Source: Lampris incognitus
Lineage: Eukaryota > Chordata > Actinopteri > Lampriformes > Lampridae
Reading direction: 5' to 3'
Length of the DNA stretch: 64,000 bases
Assembly (NCBI RefSeq): GCF_029633865.1
Contig: NC_079223.1
Span: 4,633,521 to 4,697,520, forward strand
The notes under the pieces are model-generated. The model made no database searches. It saw only the letters and a program-made list of their open reading frames with translations, and was not told the origin of the DNA. Of this stretch, positions 49,341 to 59,044 are shown one piece after another. Position 1 is the stretch's first letter, and the number at the start of each line of letters is the position of its first letter. Both the position numbers and the translations under genes were made by a program.

Positions 49341-51512
49341 GGCGTGCAGCAGTGCAGACACACAACACGTTGTGGAGTCCCTCCAGCGTGCAGCAGTGCA
49401 GACACACAACACGTTGTGGAGTCCCTCCAGCATGTAGCAGTGCAGACACACAACACACTGTGGAGTCCCTCCAGCATGCAGCAGTGCAGACACACAACAT
49501 GTTGTGGAGTCCCTCCAGCGTGCAGCAGTGCAGACACACAACACGTTGTGGAGTCCCTCCAGCGTGCAGCAGTGCAGACACACAACATGCTGTGGAGTCC
49601 CTCCAGCGTGCAGCAGTGCAGACACACAACACGTTGTGGAGTCCCTCCAGCATGTAGCAGTGCAGACACACAACACACTGTGGAGTCCCTCCAGCATGCA
49701 GCAGTGCAGACACACAACATGTTGTGGAGTCCCTCCAGCGTGCAGCAGTGCAGACACACAACACGTTGTGGAGTCCCTCCAGCGTGCAGCAGTGCAGACA
49801 CACAACATGCTGTGGAGTCCCTCCAGCGTGCAGCAGTGCAGACACACAACACGTTGTGGAGTCCCTCCAGCATGTAGCAGTGCAGACACACAACACACTG
49901 TGGAGTCCCTCCAGCATGCAGCAGTGCAGACACACAACATGTTGTGGAGTCCCTCCAGCGTGCAGCAGTGCAGACACACAACACGTTGTGGAGTCCCTCC
50001 AACGTGCAGCAGTGCAGACACACAACATGCTGTGGAGTCCCTCCAGCGCGCAGCAGTGCAGACACACAACACGCTGTGGAGTCACTCCAGCATGCAGCAG
50101 TGCAGACACACAACATGTTGTGGAGTCCCTCCAGCGTGCAGCAGTGCAGACACACAACACGCCGTGCAGCAGTGCAGACACACAACACGCTGTGGAGTCC
50201 CTCCAGCGTGCAGCAGTGCAGACACACAACACGCTGTGGAGTCCCTCCAGCAAGCAGCAGTGCAGACACACAACATGTTGTGGAGTCCCTCCAGCGTGCA
50301 GCAGTGCAGACACACAACACGCTGTGGAGTCCCTCCAGCGTGCAGCAGTGCAGACACACAACACGCCGTGCAGCAGTGCAGACACACAACACGCTGTGGA
50401 GTCCCTCCAGCATGTAGCAGTGCAGACACACAACATGTTGTGGAGTCCCTCCAGCGTGCAGCAGTGCAGACACACAACATGTTGTGGAGTCCCTCCAGCG
50501 TGCAGCAGTGCAGACACACAACACGCTGTGGAGTCCCTCCAGCGTGCAGCAGTGCAGACACACAACACGTTGTGGAGTCCCTCCGGCGTGCAGCAGAGTG
50601 CAGACACACAACACGCTGTGGAGTCCCTCCGGCGTGCAGTGGTGCAAACCCACAACAACGTTGTGGAGTCTCTCCAGCGTGCAGCAGAGTGCAGACACAC
50701 AACACGTTGTGGAGTCTCTCCAGCGTGCAGCAGAGTGCAGACACACAACATGTTGCGGAGTATCTTCAGTGTGTAGCAGTGCAGACACACAACACGCTGT
50801 GGAGTCCCTCCAGTGTGCAGCAGAGTGCAGACACACAACACGTTGTGGAGTCTCTACGGCGTGCAGCGGTGCAGACTCACAACACGGTGTGGAGTCCCTC
50901 CGGCGTGCAGCAGAGTGCAGACACACAACACGCTGTGGAGTCCCTCCGGCGTGCAGCAGAGTGCAGACCCACAACCCGTTGTGGAGTCTCTCCGGCGTGC
51001 AGCAGAGTGCAGACACACAACACGTTGTGGAGTCCCTCCGGCGTGCAGCAGTGCAGACACACAACACGTTGTGGAGTCTCTCCAGCGTGCAGCAGAGTGC
51101 AGACACACAACACGTTGTGGAGTCCCTCCGGCGTGCAGCAGTGCAGACACACAACACGCTGTGGAGTCCCTCCGGCGTGCAGCAGTGCAGACACACAACA
51201 CGTTGTGGAGTCCCTCCAGCGTGCAGCAGTGCACACACACAACACGTTGTGGAGTCTCTCCAGCGTGCAGCAGAGTGCAGACCCACAACACGCTGTGGAG
51301 TCTCTCCAGCGTGCAGCAGTGCAGACACACAACACGGTGTGGAGTCTCTCCAGCGTGCAGCAGAGTGCAGACCCACAACACGCTGTGGAGTCTCTCCAGC
51401 GTGCAGTGGTGCAAACCCACAACAACGTTGTGGAGTCTCTCCAGCGTGCAGCAGTGCAGACACACAACACGTTGTGGAGTCTCTCCAGCGTGCAGCAGTG
51501 CAGACACACAAG
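49341..51512. repeat. 44-bp minisatellite, about 49 units, with 220-bp higher-order repeat
   Basis: The unit is GTGCAGCAGTGCAGACACAC plus AACACGTTGTGGAGTCCCTC plus CAGC. Left of about 50080, blocks of five units recur every 220 bp, marked by GTGTAGCAG at 49433, 49653 and 49873. To the right, many units carry an AG insertion (GCAGCAGAGTGCAG, 46 bp) and CTCTCC or CTCCGG variants. Two shortened units lie near 50160 and 50365. All frames can stay open for hundreds of codons because the unit lacks stops; these are not genes. Confidence 0.95.
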
Positions 51513-51638
51513 ACGTTGTTCTGCCGTTATTGGGATTTCAGCCAACCCAGACTGAGTTGTGTTTACGGGGCTCCTCTCTTCAACACGCGTCAAGGACTCG
51601 ATGCAAACACACAACATAACCACGCGTTCACCCGTACC

Positions 51639-51639
<1 letters not shown>

Positions 51640-51682
<43 letters not shown>
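51640..51682. repeat. (CA)n microsatellite
   Basis: Uninterrupted CA dinucleotides at the left edge of the CpG-rich region preceding khdrbs2 exon 1. Confidence 0.9.
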
Positions 51683-51685
<3 letters not shown>

Positions 51686-52060
51686 CGGGGGTGCGACCCT
51701 GCTGGGCAGCGGTGCCGGCGGTGGAGGCAGGAGTTGGTTTCCTCCACACTTTACGCGCACTTTACTTTTCTTCCTCCGCGGAGCAAACGGGCAAAGTGGC
51801 GACTCGCACACAACAGACACACGACACAACCCAGCAGCCCGACAGCCACGCGCAGCCCGACGTGCTGCGAGCCGAGCGGAGCACATCTGGACAGCGCGCG
51901 GGCGGGCAGGTGGAGGGCAGGTGGAGGGCTGCGGCTCCGAAAACACACACCGACACCTTCGTACGGCAGCCGACGCAGCGCGCGGACAGCAGCTGTGTGT
52001 GTGCATGACGTCTACACAAACCACGTCACACAACTCCAGCGACGACACAACACAACTTAC

Positions 52061-52151
52061 CTTCCGCCAGCAGGCGGATCGCGTGCACGAAGCAGGTGTC
52101 GATGCCGTGCTTCTCCGCCAGCAGCTCGGCTCCGTACCGGTCCTGGTGCAT
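52061..52151 (-). CDS. khdrbs2: khdrbs2-like STAR RNA-binding protein, coding exon 1
   Basis: This exon encodes 30 residues plus one base, starting MHQDRYGAELLAEKHGIDTC and ending FVHAIRLLAE. The family (Sam68/SLM) binds U/A-rich RNA in the nucleus and regulates alternative splicing. This segment belongs to the N-terminal QUA1 dimerisation region. The start fits because the distance to the conserved LAEK, FVHA and RLLAE blocks equals that of mammalian KHDRBS2, and the ATG sits in an ACC-ATG context. The exon ends at a strong donor (G/GTAAGT on the minus strand). Its last base combines with the first two bases of the exon at 17789 to restore a Glu codon, giving LLAEEIEKY across the junction. 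The first 20 residues diverge from mammals (GIDTC where mammals have SLDPS). KHDRBS1 and KHDRBS3 are less likely given the exon 2 sequence. Confidence 0.85.
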
Positions 52152-52310
52152 GGTGAGGAAGGACTGCTGCTCCTCTTCACCGCCGCCGCCGCTGCCGCTG
52201 CTGCAGGTGAGACGACAGGGAGGAGGAGCAGGAGGAGGAGGAGGAGGAGGAGGAGGGTGGCATTTTAACTAGGATAGTACTCCCAAACACACGCGCGCGC
52301 GCGCAAAAAA
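52152..52310 (-). promoter_or_regulatory. khdrbs2: khdrbs2 5' leader / proximal promoter candidate
   Basis: Immediately upstream of the exon 1 ATG on the minus strand is a CpG- and triplet-rich leader: GGC repeats at 52180-52200 and a TCC-type pyrimidine tract at 52214-52260. A short alternating CG run follows at about 52291-52304. The reading frame upstream of the ATG has no earlier in-frame Met that I can see. CpG-rich sequence also extends into intron 1 (about 51690-52060), typical of a vertebrate promoter island. The transcription start itself cannot be fixed from sequence. Confidence 0.45.
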
Positions 52311-52634
52311 AAAGAAAACAACACAGAAAAGCCACCAAACCCCCAAAACCCCCAAACCACCAAAACCCCCAAAACCCCAAAACCACCAAAACCCCAAAAC
52401 CACCAAAACCCAAAACCACCAAACCCCCAAAACCCAAAACCAGTCTCCACGGATCTGTGCGCGACGCAAGGTTCCGAGTGAATTTCGTCTAAAGGCGCGA
52501 AAGCTTTTCTTCACAATACACACACACACACACGTATACACACACATATATACACACTTATATACACACACACATATATACACACATATATACACACACG
52601 TATACACACACACTTACACATACACATACACTTA
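52292..52634. repeat. (CG)n, CCAAAA-rich and CA/TA simple repeats
   Basis: A short CG run (52292-52304), then an array of ACCACCAAAACCCC-like words (52330-52442), 60 bp of CpG-rich sequence, and ATACACACA repeats to the Tc1 boundary. Confidence 0.85.
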
Positions 52635-53853
52635 CACTCACCGGCCACTTTATTAGGCACACCTGTCCAACTGCTCGTTAACGCAAATTTCTAACCAGCC
52701 AATCACATGGCAGCAACTCAATGCATTTAGGCATGTAGACATGGTCAAGACGATCTGCTGCAGTTCAAACCGAGCATCAGAATGGGGAAGAAAGGTGATT
52801 TAAGTGACTTTGAAGGTGGCATGGTTGTTGGTGCCAGACGGGCTGGTCTGAGTATTTCAGAAACTGCTGATCTACTGGGATTTTCACCACAACCATCTCT
52901 AGGGTTTACAGAGAATGGTCCGAAAAAGAGAAAATATCCAGTGAGCGGCAGTTCTGTGGGCCAAAATGCCTTGTTGATGCCAGAGGTCAGAGGAGAATGG
53001 CCAGACTGGTTCGAGCTGATAGAAAGGCAACAGTAACTCAAATAACCACTCATTACAACCGAGGTATGCAGAAGAGCATCTCTGAACGCACAACACGTCG
53101 AACCTTGAGGCAGATGGGCTACAGCAGCAGAAGACCACACCGGGTGCCACGCCTGTCAGCTAAGAACAGGAAACTGAGGCTACAATTCGCACAGGCTCAC
53201 CAAAATTGGACAATAGAAGATTGGAAAAACGTTGCCTGGTCTGATGAGTCTCGATTTCTGCTGCGACATTCGGATGGTAGGGTCAGAATTTGGCGTCAAC
53301 AACATGAAAGCATGGATCCATCCTGCCTTGTATCAACGGTTCAGGCTGGTGGTGGTGGTGTAATGGTGTGGGGGATATTTTCTTGGCACACTTTGGGCCC
53401 CTTAGTACCAACTGAGCATCGTGTCAACGCCACAGCCTACCTGAGTATTGTTGCTGACCATGTCCATCCCTTTATGACCACAGTGTTCCCATCTTCTGAT
53501 GGCTACTTCCAGCAGGATAACGCGCCATGTCATAAAGCTCGAATCATCTCAGACCGGTTTCTTGAACATGACAATGAGTTCACTGTACTCAAATGGCCTC
53601 CACAGTCACCAGATCTCAATCCAATAGAGCACCTTTGGGATGTGGTGGACCGGGAGATTCGCATCATGGATGTGCAGCCGACAAATCTGCAGCAACTGCG
53701 TGATGCTATCATGTCAATATGGACCAAACTCTCTGAGGAATGTTTCCAGTACCTTGTTGAATCTATGCCACGAAGGATTAAGGCAGTTCTGAAGGCAAAA
53801 GGGGGTCCAACCCGGTACTAGCAAGGTGTACCTAATAAAGTGGCCAGTGAGTG
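52635..53853 (+). mobile_element. Tc1-family transposon, 1219 bp, TA target duplication
   Basis: Ends CACTCACCGGCCACTTTATT and its inverse (AATAAAGTGGCCAGTGAGTG) are near-perfect terminal inverted repeats flanked by TA on both sides (52633-52634, 53854-53855). It sits inside a CA/TA microsatellite, whose two halves continue on either side. It carries one transposase gene. Confidence 0.95.
52782..53821 (+). pseudogene. Tc1 transposase with one early frameshift
   Basis: The first frame starts MGKKGDLSDFEGGMVVGARR and holds the N-terminal helix-turn-helix up to LLGFS. It then shifts near 52886-52895. The second frame, open from about 52900 and with an internal Met at 52997, keeps everything else to the stop at 53821. 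It contains the catalytic Asp in WSDESRF, the second Asp in FQQDNAPCH and the Glu in SPDLNPIEHLW, the DD34E triad spacing of Tc1. A single short indel is the only obvious lesion, so the copy is young. The protein would bind the terminal repeats and cut and paste the element at TA. Confidence 0.9.
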
Positions 53854-54592
53854 TATATACAAATACACATCTACAAACATATGCACACACACGTACACAC
53901 ATACACATCTACAAACATACACACACATCTACAAACATATGCACACACACGTACACACACACATACACACATCTACAAACATGCACACACACACGTACAC
54001 ACACACATACACACATCTACAAACATATGCACACACACGTACACACACACACATACACACACACAGACACACACACACGGACACACACATCTACAAACAT
54101 ATGCACACACACGTACACACACATATACACACACACATATACACATACACACACACACACATATATACACACACGTATATACACACACATACACACACAC
54201 ATACACACACACGTATATACACACATATACACACACATACACACACACGTATATACACACATATACACACACACATATATACACACACACACGTATATAC
54301 ACACATATATACACACACATACACATATATACACACACGCGTATATACACACATATACACACACACATACAAACACACACGTATATACACACATATACAC
54401 ACACATACATACACATATACACACACACGTATATACACACATATATGCACACACACGTACACATACACACATCTACAAACATATGCACACACACACACAC
54501 ACACACACATCTACAAACATATGCACACACACACACACACATCTACAAACATATGCACACACACACACACACACACACGCACGCACACAACA
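53854..54592. repeat. CA/TA-rich microsatellite, about 740 bp
   Basis: Words such as ACACATCTACAAACATATGC and TATATACACACACGTATATA recur in blocks. It is the right-hand continuation of the array the Tc1 element entered. Open frames on both strands (Thr/His or Val/Cys repeats) are artefacts of the repeat. Confidence 0.9.
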
Positions 54593-54599
54593 CTGGCTG

Positions 54600-54800
54600 G
54601 AGAGTCAATGCGTGAGTCGCGGGCGCCCCGCCCCTCTTCAACATGATTGGTCGTTTGATCGGACGGTCCCTGCTGAGAAGGCGCGCAGCGGGCGGAGAGT
54701 TGGGGAGGAGACGGTGAGGTGGTAAACAACAGCGCAGGACCGAACCCGAACCCGAGCCCTCGGCACGTCGTGTCTGCTGCCGTGTGGAGCGCAGACTTAC
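54600..54800. promoter_or_regulatory. CpG-rich segment with GC box and inverted CCAAT box
   Basis: This is a GC-rich island between microsatellites. It contains CCCCGCCCC near 54627-54636 and GATTGGT near 54642-54648, which read on the minus strand as a CCAAT box followed by a GC box, the usual order for a promoter firing leftwards toward khdrbs2. It lies about 2.5 kb upstream of the khdrbs2 ATG, with CA/TA arrays and a Tc1 element between. A plus-strand donor-like site (ACG/GTGAGG near 54714) means the opposite direction is also possible. Confidence 0.4.
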
Positions 54801-54944
54801 TCACACCTGACACAACACGGCTTGATGCTGCTCACCGCCAAAACCAGGATGAGGAGTCATACGTCATCCATCACTTCAACACAACCACACTCAGTCACCC
54901 GGCGCTGAGCACTTCAGCTGGTCTTCTCATAGCACACACACACA

Positions 54945-55521
54945 CACCTATATATAGATCTATATAGATATATAGATCTAGCTATCTATAGATATATAGC
55001 TAGATCTATCTATATATCTATATATGTATCTATATATAGCTAGATCTATATATGTATCTATAGATAGCTAGATCTATATCTATATATCTATCTATATATC
55101 TATCTATATATATATAGATCTAGCTATCTATAGATATATAGCTAGATCTATCTATATATCTATATATGTATCTATATATAGCTAGATCTATATATGTATC
55201 TATAGATAGCTAGATCTATATATATATATATATATATATCTAGCTATCTATAGATATATAGCTAGATCTATCTATATATCTATATATGTATCTATAGATA
55301 GCTATATATATATCTATATATCTATATATGTATCTGTAGATAGCTAGATCTATATATATAGATCTAGCTATCTGTAGATATATATAGATCTATCTAGCTA
55401 TCTATATACAGATAGATATTTAGATAGATATTTAGATAGATAGATAGATAGATCTATATATATCTACAGATAGCTAGATCTATATATATATATATATAGA
55501 TCTATCTAGCTATCTATATAC

Positions 55522-55565
<44 letters not shown>

Positions 55566-55600
55566 CTATCTATCTATATATAGATAGCTAGATATATAAT
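54945..55600. repeat. Palindromic TATAGATCTAGC-type array, about 650 bp
   Basis: AT-rich array of TCTATATA, TAGATCTA and GATAGCTAGATCTA words. Segments recur both directly and inverted; for instance, ATATAGCTAGATCTATCTAT appears near 55004, 55136 and 55256. A (GATA)n run lies at 55524-55563. Confidence 0.9.
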
Positions 55601-55604
55601 CCCA

Positions 55605-56125
55605 TTTAATAAGATGCAGCCGTGCTCGTCAGTAAGGTGTTGTGAGCAGTTGTGTGGTTGTGTCAGTCGTGTTCTTTGTACTCGGTCACTGAAGACGTGT
55701 GTTCCTTCTCTCCTCATGTAAACAGCCAGATTGAACGCAGAGCTCCGAGCGCTGTTGCTTTTGGACACCACGTCTTGCTGGTTCTGAAAGGCCGGGCGGG
55801 CCTGAATGGAGCCGAGTGCTCTTGCTCTCTAGGTGCCCTAGTGCTCGCAGGGATTTCACATTCTTGATTGTGTTTGCATTACTTTCTGCTTTGCTGTGCA
55901 GACGTGTGTAACGTTGCTCGTCTCTGCCATTCCAGGTGCGAAGGCTGGACGGTCCAGTATGATGCGGATACAGAAAGACCCTCGCAGCTGTTGCAAACAA
56001 GGATGATTATGGTAATGATGCTGCTGCTGCTGATAAGGGCGGTAATGATTAGCGTTGCTGTTGTCGTCATTGTTTTTGTGTGCTTAATTCATTGAATCCC
56101 TTGGTTTGCTTCAGAATAAGCTGGG
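55605..56125. other. Unrecognised intergenic sequence
   Basis: No gene seen. Short (CTG)n and (GAT)n runs lie near 56006-56040. Confidence 0.45.
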
Positions 56126-56129
56126 CACA

Positions 56130-56620
56130 CTGAAGTACATAGTTTAAACAGGGCCGGCAAATGTAAACGACAGACAAAACAAACAGACCCATGCAGCCCA
56201 GATAGCAAAACTGCTGTGGCCCGGACCCGTCCCGCACCGACACTTTCATCCGGCCCACATACCGTGTGGAATGAGGGCACTTGGGCGGTCCGCTCCTGTT
56301 TGCCAGATCTGGGCCAGAACCAAGCCATAGCAATGCCGCATGTACCACATATTTGCCAAAGGTGGCCATATTTGTTTTGTGATATTTGGGCAATATTCAC
56401 CATTTACCACACGGGGCCACTTCAGGGTCACATCCAGATCACATGTTGCCCACAGCACCGCAGCTTTGCCACAAAAGGCCCACATGTGGTTTGGCATATT
56501 TGGGCCATATTTGCTATTTTACATGTGGGCCACTTCAGGCTCACATCCATGTTGTCAGGGCCAGAAGAAGAGCATCAGTGCTGCATCGTTGCCTGAAGTG
56601 GCCCACATCTGGGAGGTGCA
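56130..56620. repeat. Degenerate GGCCCACAT-rich interspersed repeat
   Basis: Motifs such as GGGCCATATTTG, GGCCACTTCAGGCTCACATC and GTGGCCCACATCTGGG recur in both orientations. This is a common fish repeat type whose superfamily I cannot name with certainty. It has no coding capacity. Confidence 0.55.
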
Positions 56621-56624
56621 CACC

Positions 56625-57465
56625 TCGCCCAGAACACAGCACTTCAGTACTGAAGGTAGGAGAAGTGAGGGGGGAGATAAGATTGTGTGTTTTTCCCCGT
56701 GGTACTGCCCAGAAACTACATACTCCTGCTCTCGCCTTCCTCCTCTCCGAGAGAGGTGGGTATGCCAAACAGAGAAGTTTTACTCGAGTACATTCAGAGG
56801 CAGCAGTCAGGTATTGCAGTCCACGCTTTAGTTATGCCCATTTAGATGTAAAGGAGTCGCCCTCTAGTGGTCGTACCTGAGTATTGCACATTTCACTGGC
56901 GGAATCCACGAATGGGTATCAATGATTTGCGTTGACTCATGATCCAGGGATCTTCCCTAACGAGTTTTCATTTATTGGCTGACTTAAAGATAGCATATCT
57001 TTGCCGGTATTTTCCTCTTCATCTTAATATTCCCCAAAACTTTGGACTCTAATGTCTGGGCTCATTTGGCACTTTTGGTCTGCGCCCGTTGATGACGCAG
57101 AGGAGCCAGACTAATTAGCGTTTGCGAATTCCTCTGGCTCCTGGACTAGATGCCGGTATATTTATTAAAGTGTATTAGAGAGGAATCACCCTCGTGCATA
57201 AATCATACATCAGTAATAAGCTAATTTTACGCATGATCCATGATGATGCAGAGAAATGGAAATGCATGGCGAAAACAGCATATTGTCAGTATTTGAGAGC
57301 CCGCCCGAAGTTTCACACATCCTGTTTTCAGGGGAGCTGCAGGCTTATGAAGAGGAGCCAAGCTCCCCTGCAGTTCGTACCCGAACCGGACAAGTAGCAG
57401 TGGCCTCCATGTACAGCTGGCCTTGGGGCCGGGTGCGCAGGGACCGTCTAAAAGGTGCAGCACCA
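56625..57465. other. Intergenic sequence with a conserved-looking block
   Basis: The part 57040-57260 contains ACTAATTAGCG, GCTAATTTTACGC and other homeodomain-like cores in non-repetitive sequence. A small inverted repeat (GGGGAGCTGCAGG versus GCTCCCCTGCAG) lies at 57328-57375. No exon recognised. Confidence 0.35.
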
Positions 57466-57471
57466 AAAAGG

Positions 57472-58088
57472 GGCCACAAAACGTGCAGCGCAGTGTGTCC
57501 TCTTGGTCGCCCCACAAAACGTGCAGCGCAGTGTGTCCTCTTGGTCGCCCCACAAAACGTGCAGCGCAGTGTGTCCTCTTGGTCGCCCCACAAAACGTGC
57601 AGCGCAGTGTGTCCTCTTGGTCGCCCCACAAAACGTGCAGCGCAGTGTGTCCTCTTGGTCGCGCCACAAAACGTGCAGCGCAGTGTGTCCTCTTGGTCGC
57701 CCCACAAAACGTGCAGCGTAGTGTGTCCTCTTGGTCGCCCCACAAAACGTGCAGCGCAGTGTGTCCTCTTGGTCGCCCCACAAAACGTGCAGCGCAGTGT
57801 GTCCTCTTGGTCGCGCCACAAAACGTGCAGCGCAGTGTGTCCTCTTGGTCGCCCCACAAAACGTGCAGCGCAGTGTGTCCTCTTGGTCGCCCCACAAAAC
57901 GTGCAGCGCAGTGTGTCCTCTTGGTCGCCCCACAAAACGTGCAGCGCAGTGTGTCCTCTTGGTCGCCCCACAAAACGTGCAGCGCAGTGTGTCCTCTTGG
58001 TCGCCCCACAAAACGTGCAGCGCAGTGTGTCCTCTTGGTCGCCCCACAAAACGTGCAGCGTAGTGTGTCCTCTTGGTCGCCCCACAAC
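57472..58088. repeat. 38-bp minisatellite, about 16 units
   Basis: The unit is CCCCACAAAACGTGCAGCGC then AGTGTGTCCTCTTGGTCG. It is very homogeneous. Variants GCGCC (57661, 57813) recur 152 bp apart (4 units) and GCGTAG (57716, 58058) 342 bp apart (9 units). It is unrelated to the 44-bp array. Long open frames on both strands are artefacts. Confidence 0.95.
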
Positions 58089-58089
58089 A

Positions 58090-58577
58090 CTTAGTGTAGT
58101 GGTTGAACTGCGTTCGGTGCTACTACACTGTGTCAGAGCGAAGCTATTGAATGTTTTTCCCACTAAACATTCCCCACAATTATGCATAAGCACATTTTTC
58201 CAAACGAAGTGTTGCAGTATAACCGACGGGAGGCCATTCCACTGATGTGTCAAGTGGTTTTGGGGACACGCTACACTGCATAAGAGGGAAGTTATTGAAT
58301 ATTTTTGCAGCATCTCTCCGGTGTTGCATTTGCTAAATGCTGGAGAAATTTAGCATAAACTTCCCTAAACGTTTGTGCACCGGGTCTGACTAGTTGAATG
58401 GTCAAACCTGCAGCGGCAGTCTAGCATGGAAACCCCCAAGGTTAACACAAACATGCTGCTGTTCTTTAGCTACTTCACAACACATATGGCATGTTAAGCC
58501 TGACAAAGCACCTGCTCACTCCTCTGACCTTTCTGCCTCATCATCACCTGCAGACTGCTTACCACCGGGACTTCACT
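58090..58577. other. Unrecognised intergenic sequence
   Basis: No gene or nameable repeat. Confidence 0.45.
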
Positions 58578-59044
58578 CCTACCTAAAACGACCATGGGCG
58601 GTCAAAATGACCGCCGGTTTTTAAACTCAATATTCTGTCAAGATAAATACCCAATTTTAGATATTAATACGTTACATAGTATGTTGGTATGTCTGCTAGG
58701 AAACGACTGACACCAAATTTAACATTTTTATAACTATAACAGTGTTTTTAAACAATGTAAACTTCAGAGAGACATGGTCGGACTTGAACAGCACAATTGA
58801 AAAAGTGAAAATTTGACCTGGAAAACAAAACGGAAAACACATGTTGCTGATCTGACAAACGTAAGAAGGCCTGTAACACGTGACCTGTAAAAAAACCAAA
58901 ACTGAAAAGAAATATTAAAACAGTCCCAAACAACGACCGGGACTTGACCGCCCACGGGTTTTAAACTCTGTATTCTGTCGAGATAGATACCCAGTTGAGA
59001 TGGTAGTCTACTCCTGTATCGTCACCATGTGTGTCTGTGTGAGA

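Larger units (their letters stand above)
17790..52060 (-). other. khdrbs2: khdrbs2 intron 1 (34.3 kb)
   Basis: This intron is bounded by the exon 1 donor and the exon 2 acceptor and is phase 1. It is largely made of mobile elements and tandem repeats, listed separately. Mammalian KHDRBS2 is also a very large gene with long introns, so the size is in character. I saw no further coding exon inside it. Confidence 0.85.

Noticed and set aside
49341..51512. CRISPR-like regular spacing
   Set aside because: Units are directly tandem with no unique spacers, and the genome is vertebrate. There are no cas genes.
49334..52268. Frames of 596-725 codons with Cys-rich or Gln/His-rich repeats in the 44-bp array
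   Set aside because: Several frames on both strands are open at once. The period is not a multiple of three, so the frame rotates through the unit. There is no start context or splice support.
51559..52268. Plus-strand and alternate minus-strand frames over the CpG region
   Set aside because: They overlap the validated khdrbs2 exon 1 in other frames and reflect GC richness.
53826..54725. Thr/His-rich and Val/Cys-rich frames
   Set aside because: Translations of CA/TA microsatellite only.
55915..56002. Exon-like stretch after CATTCCAG
   Set aside because: A plausible acceptor, but no donor follows and there is no recognisable peptide.
57256..58313. Frames of 287-329 codons in the 38-bp array
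   Set aside because: Open on both strands over the same repeat; no similarity to a protein.
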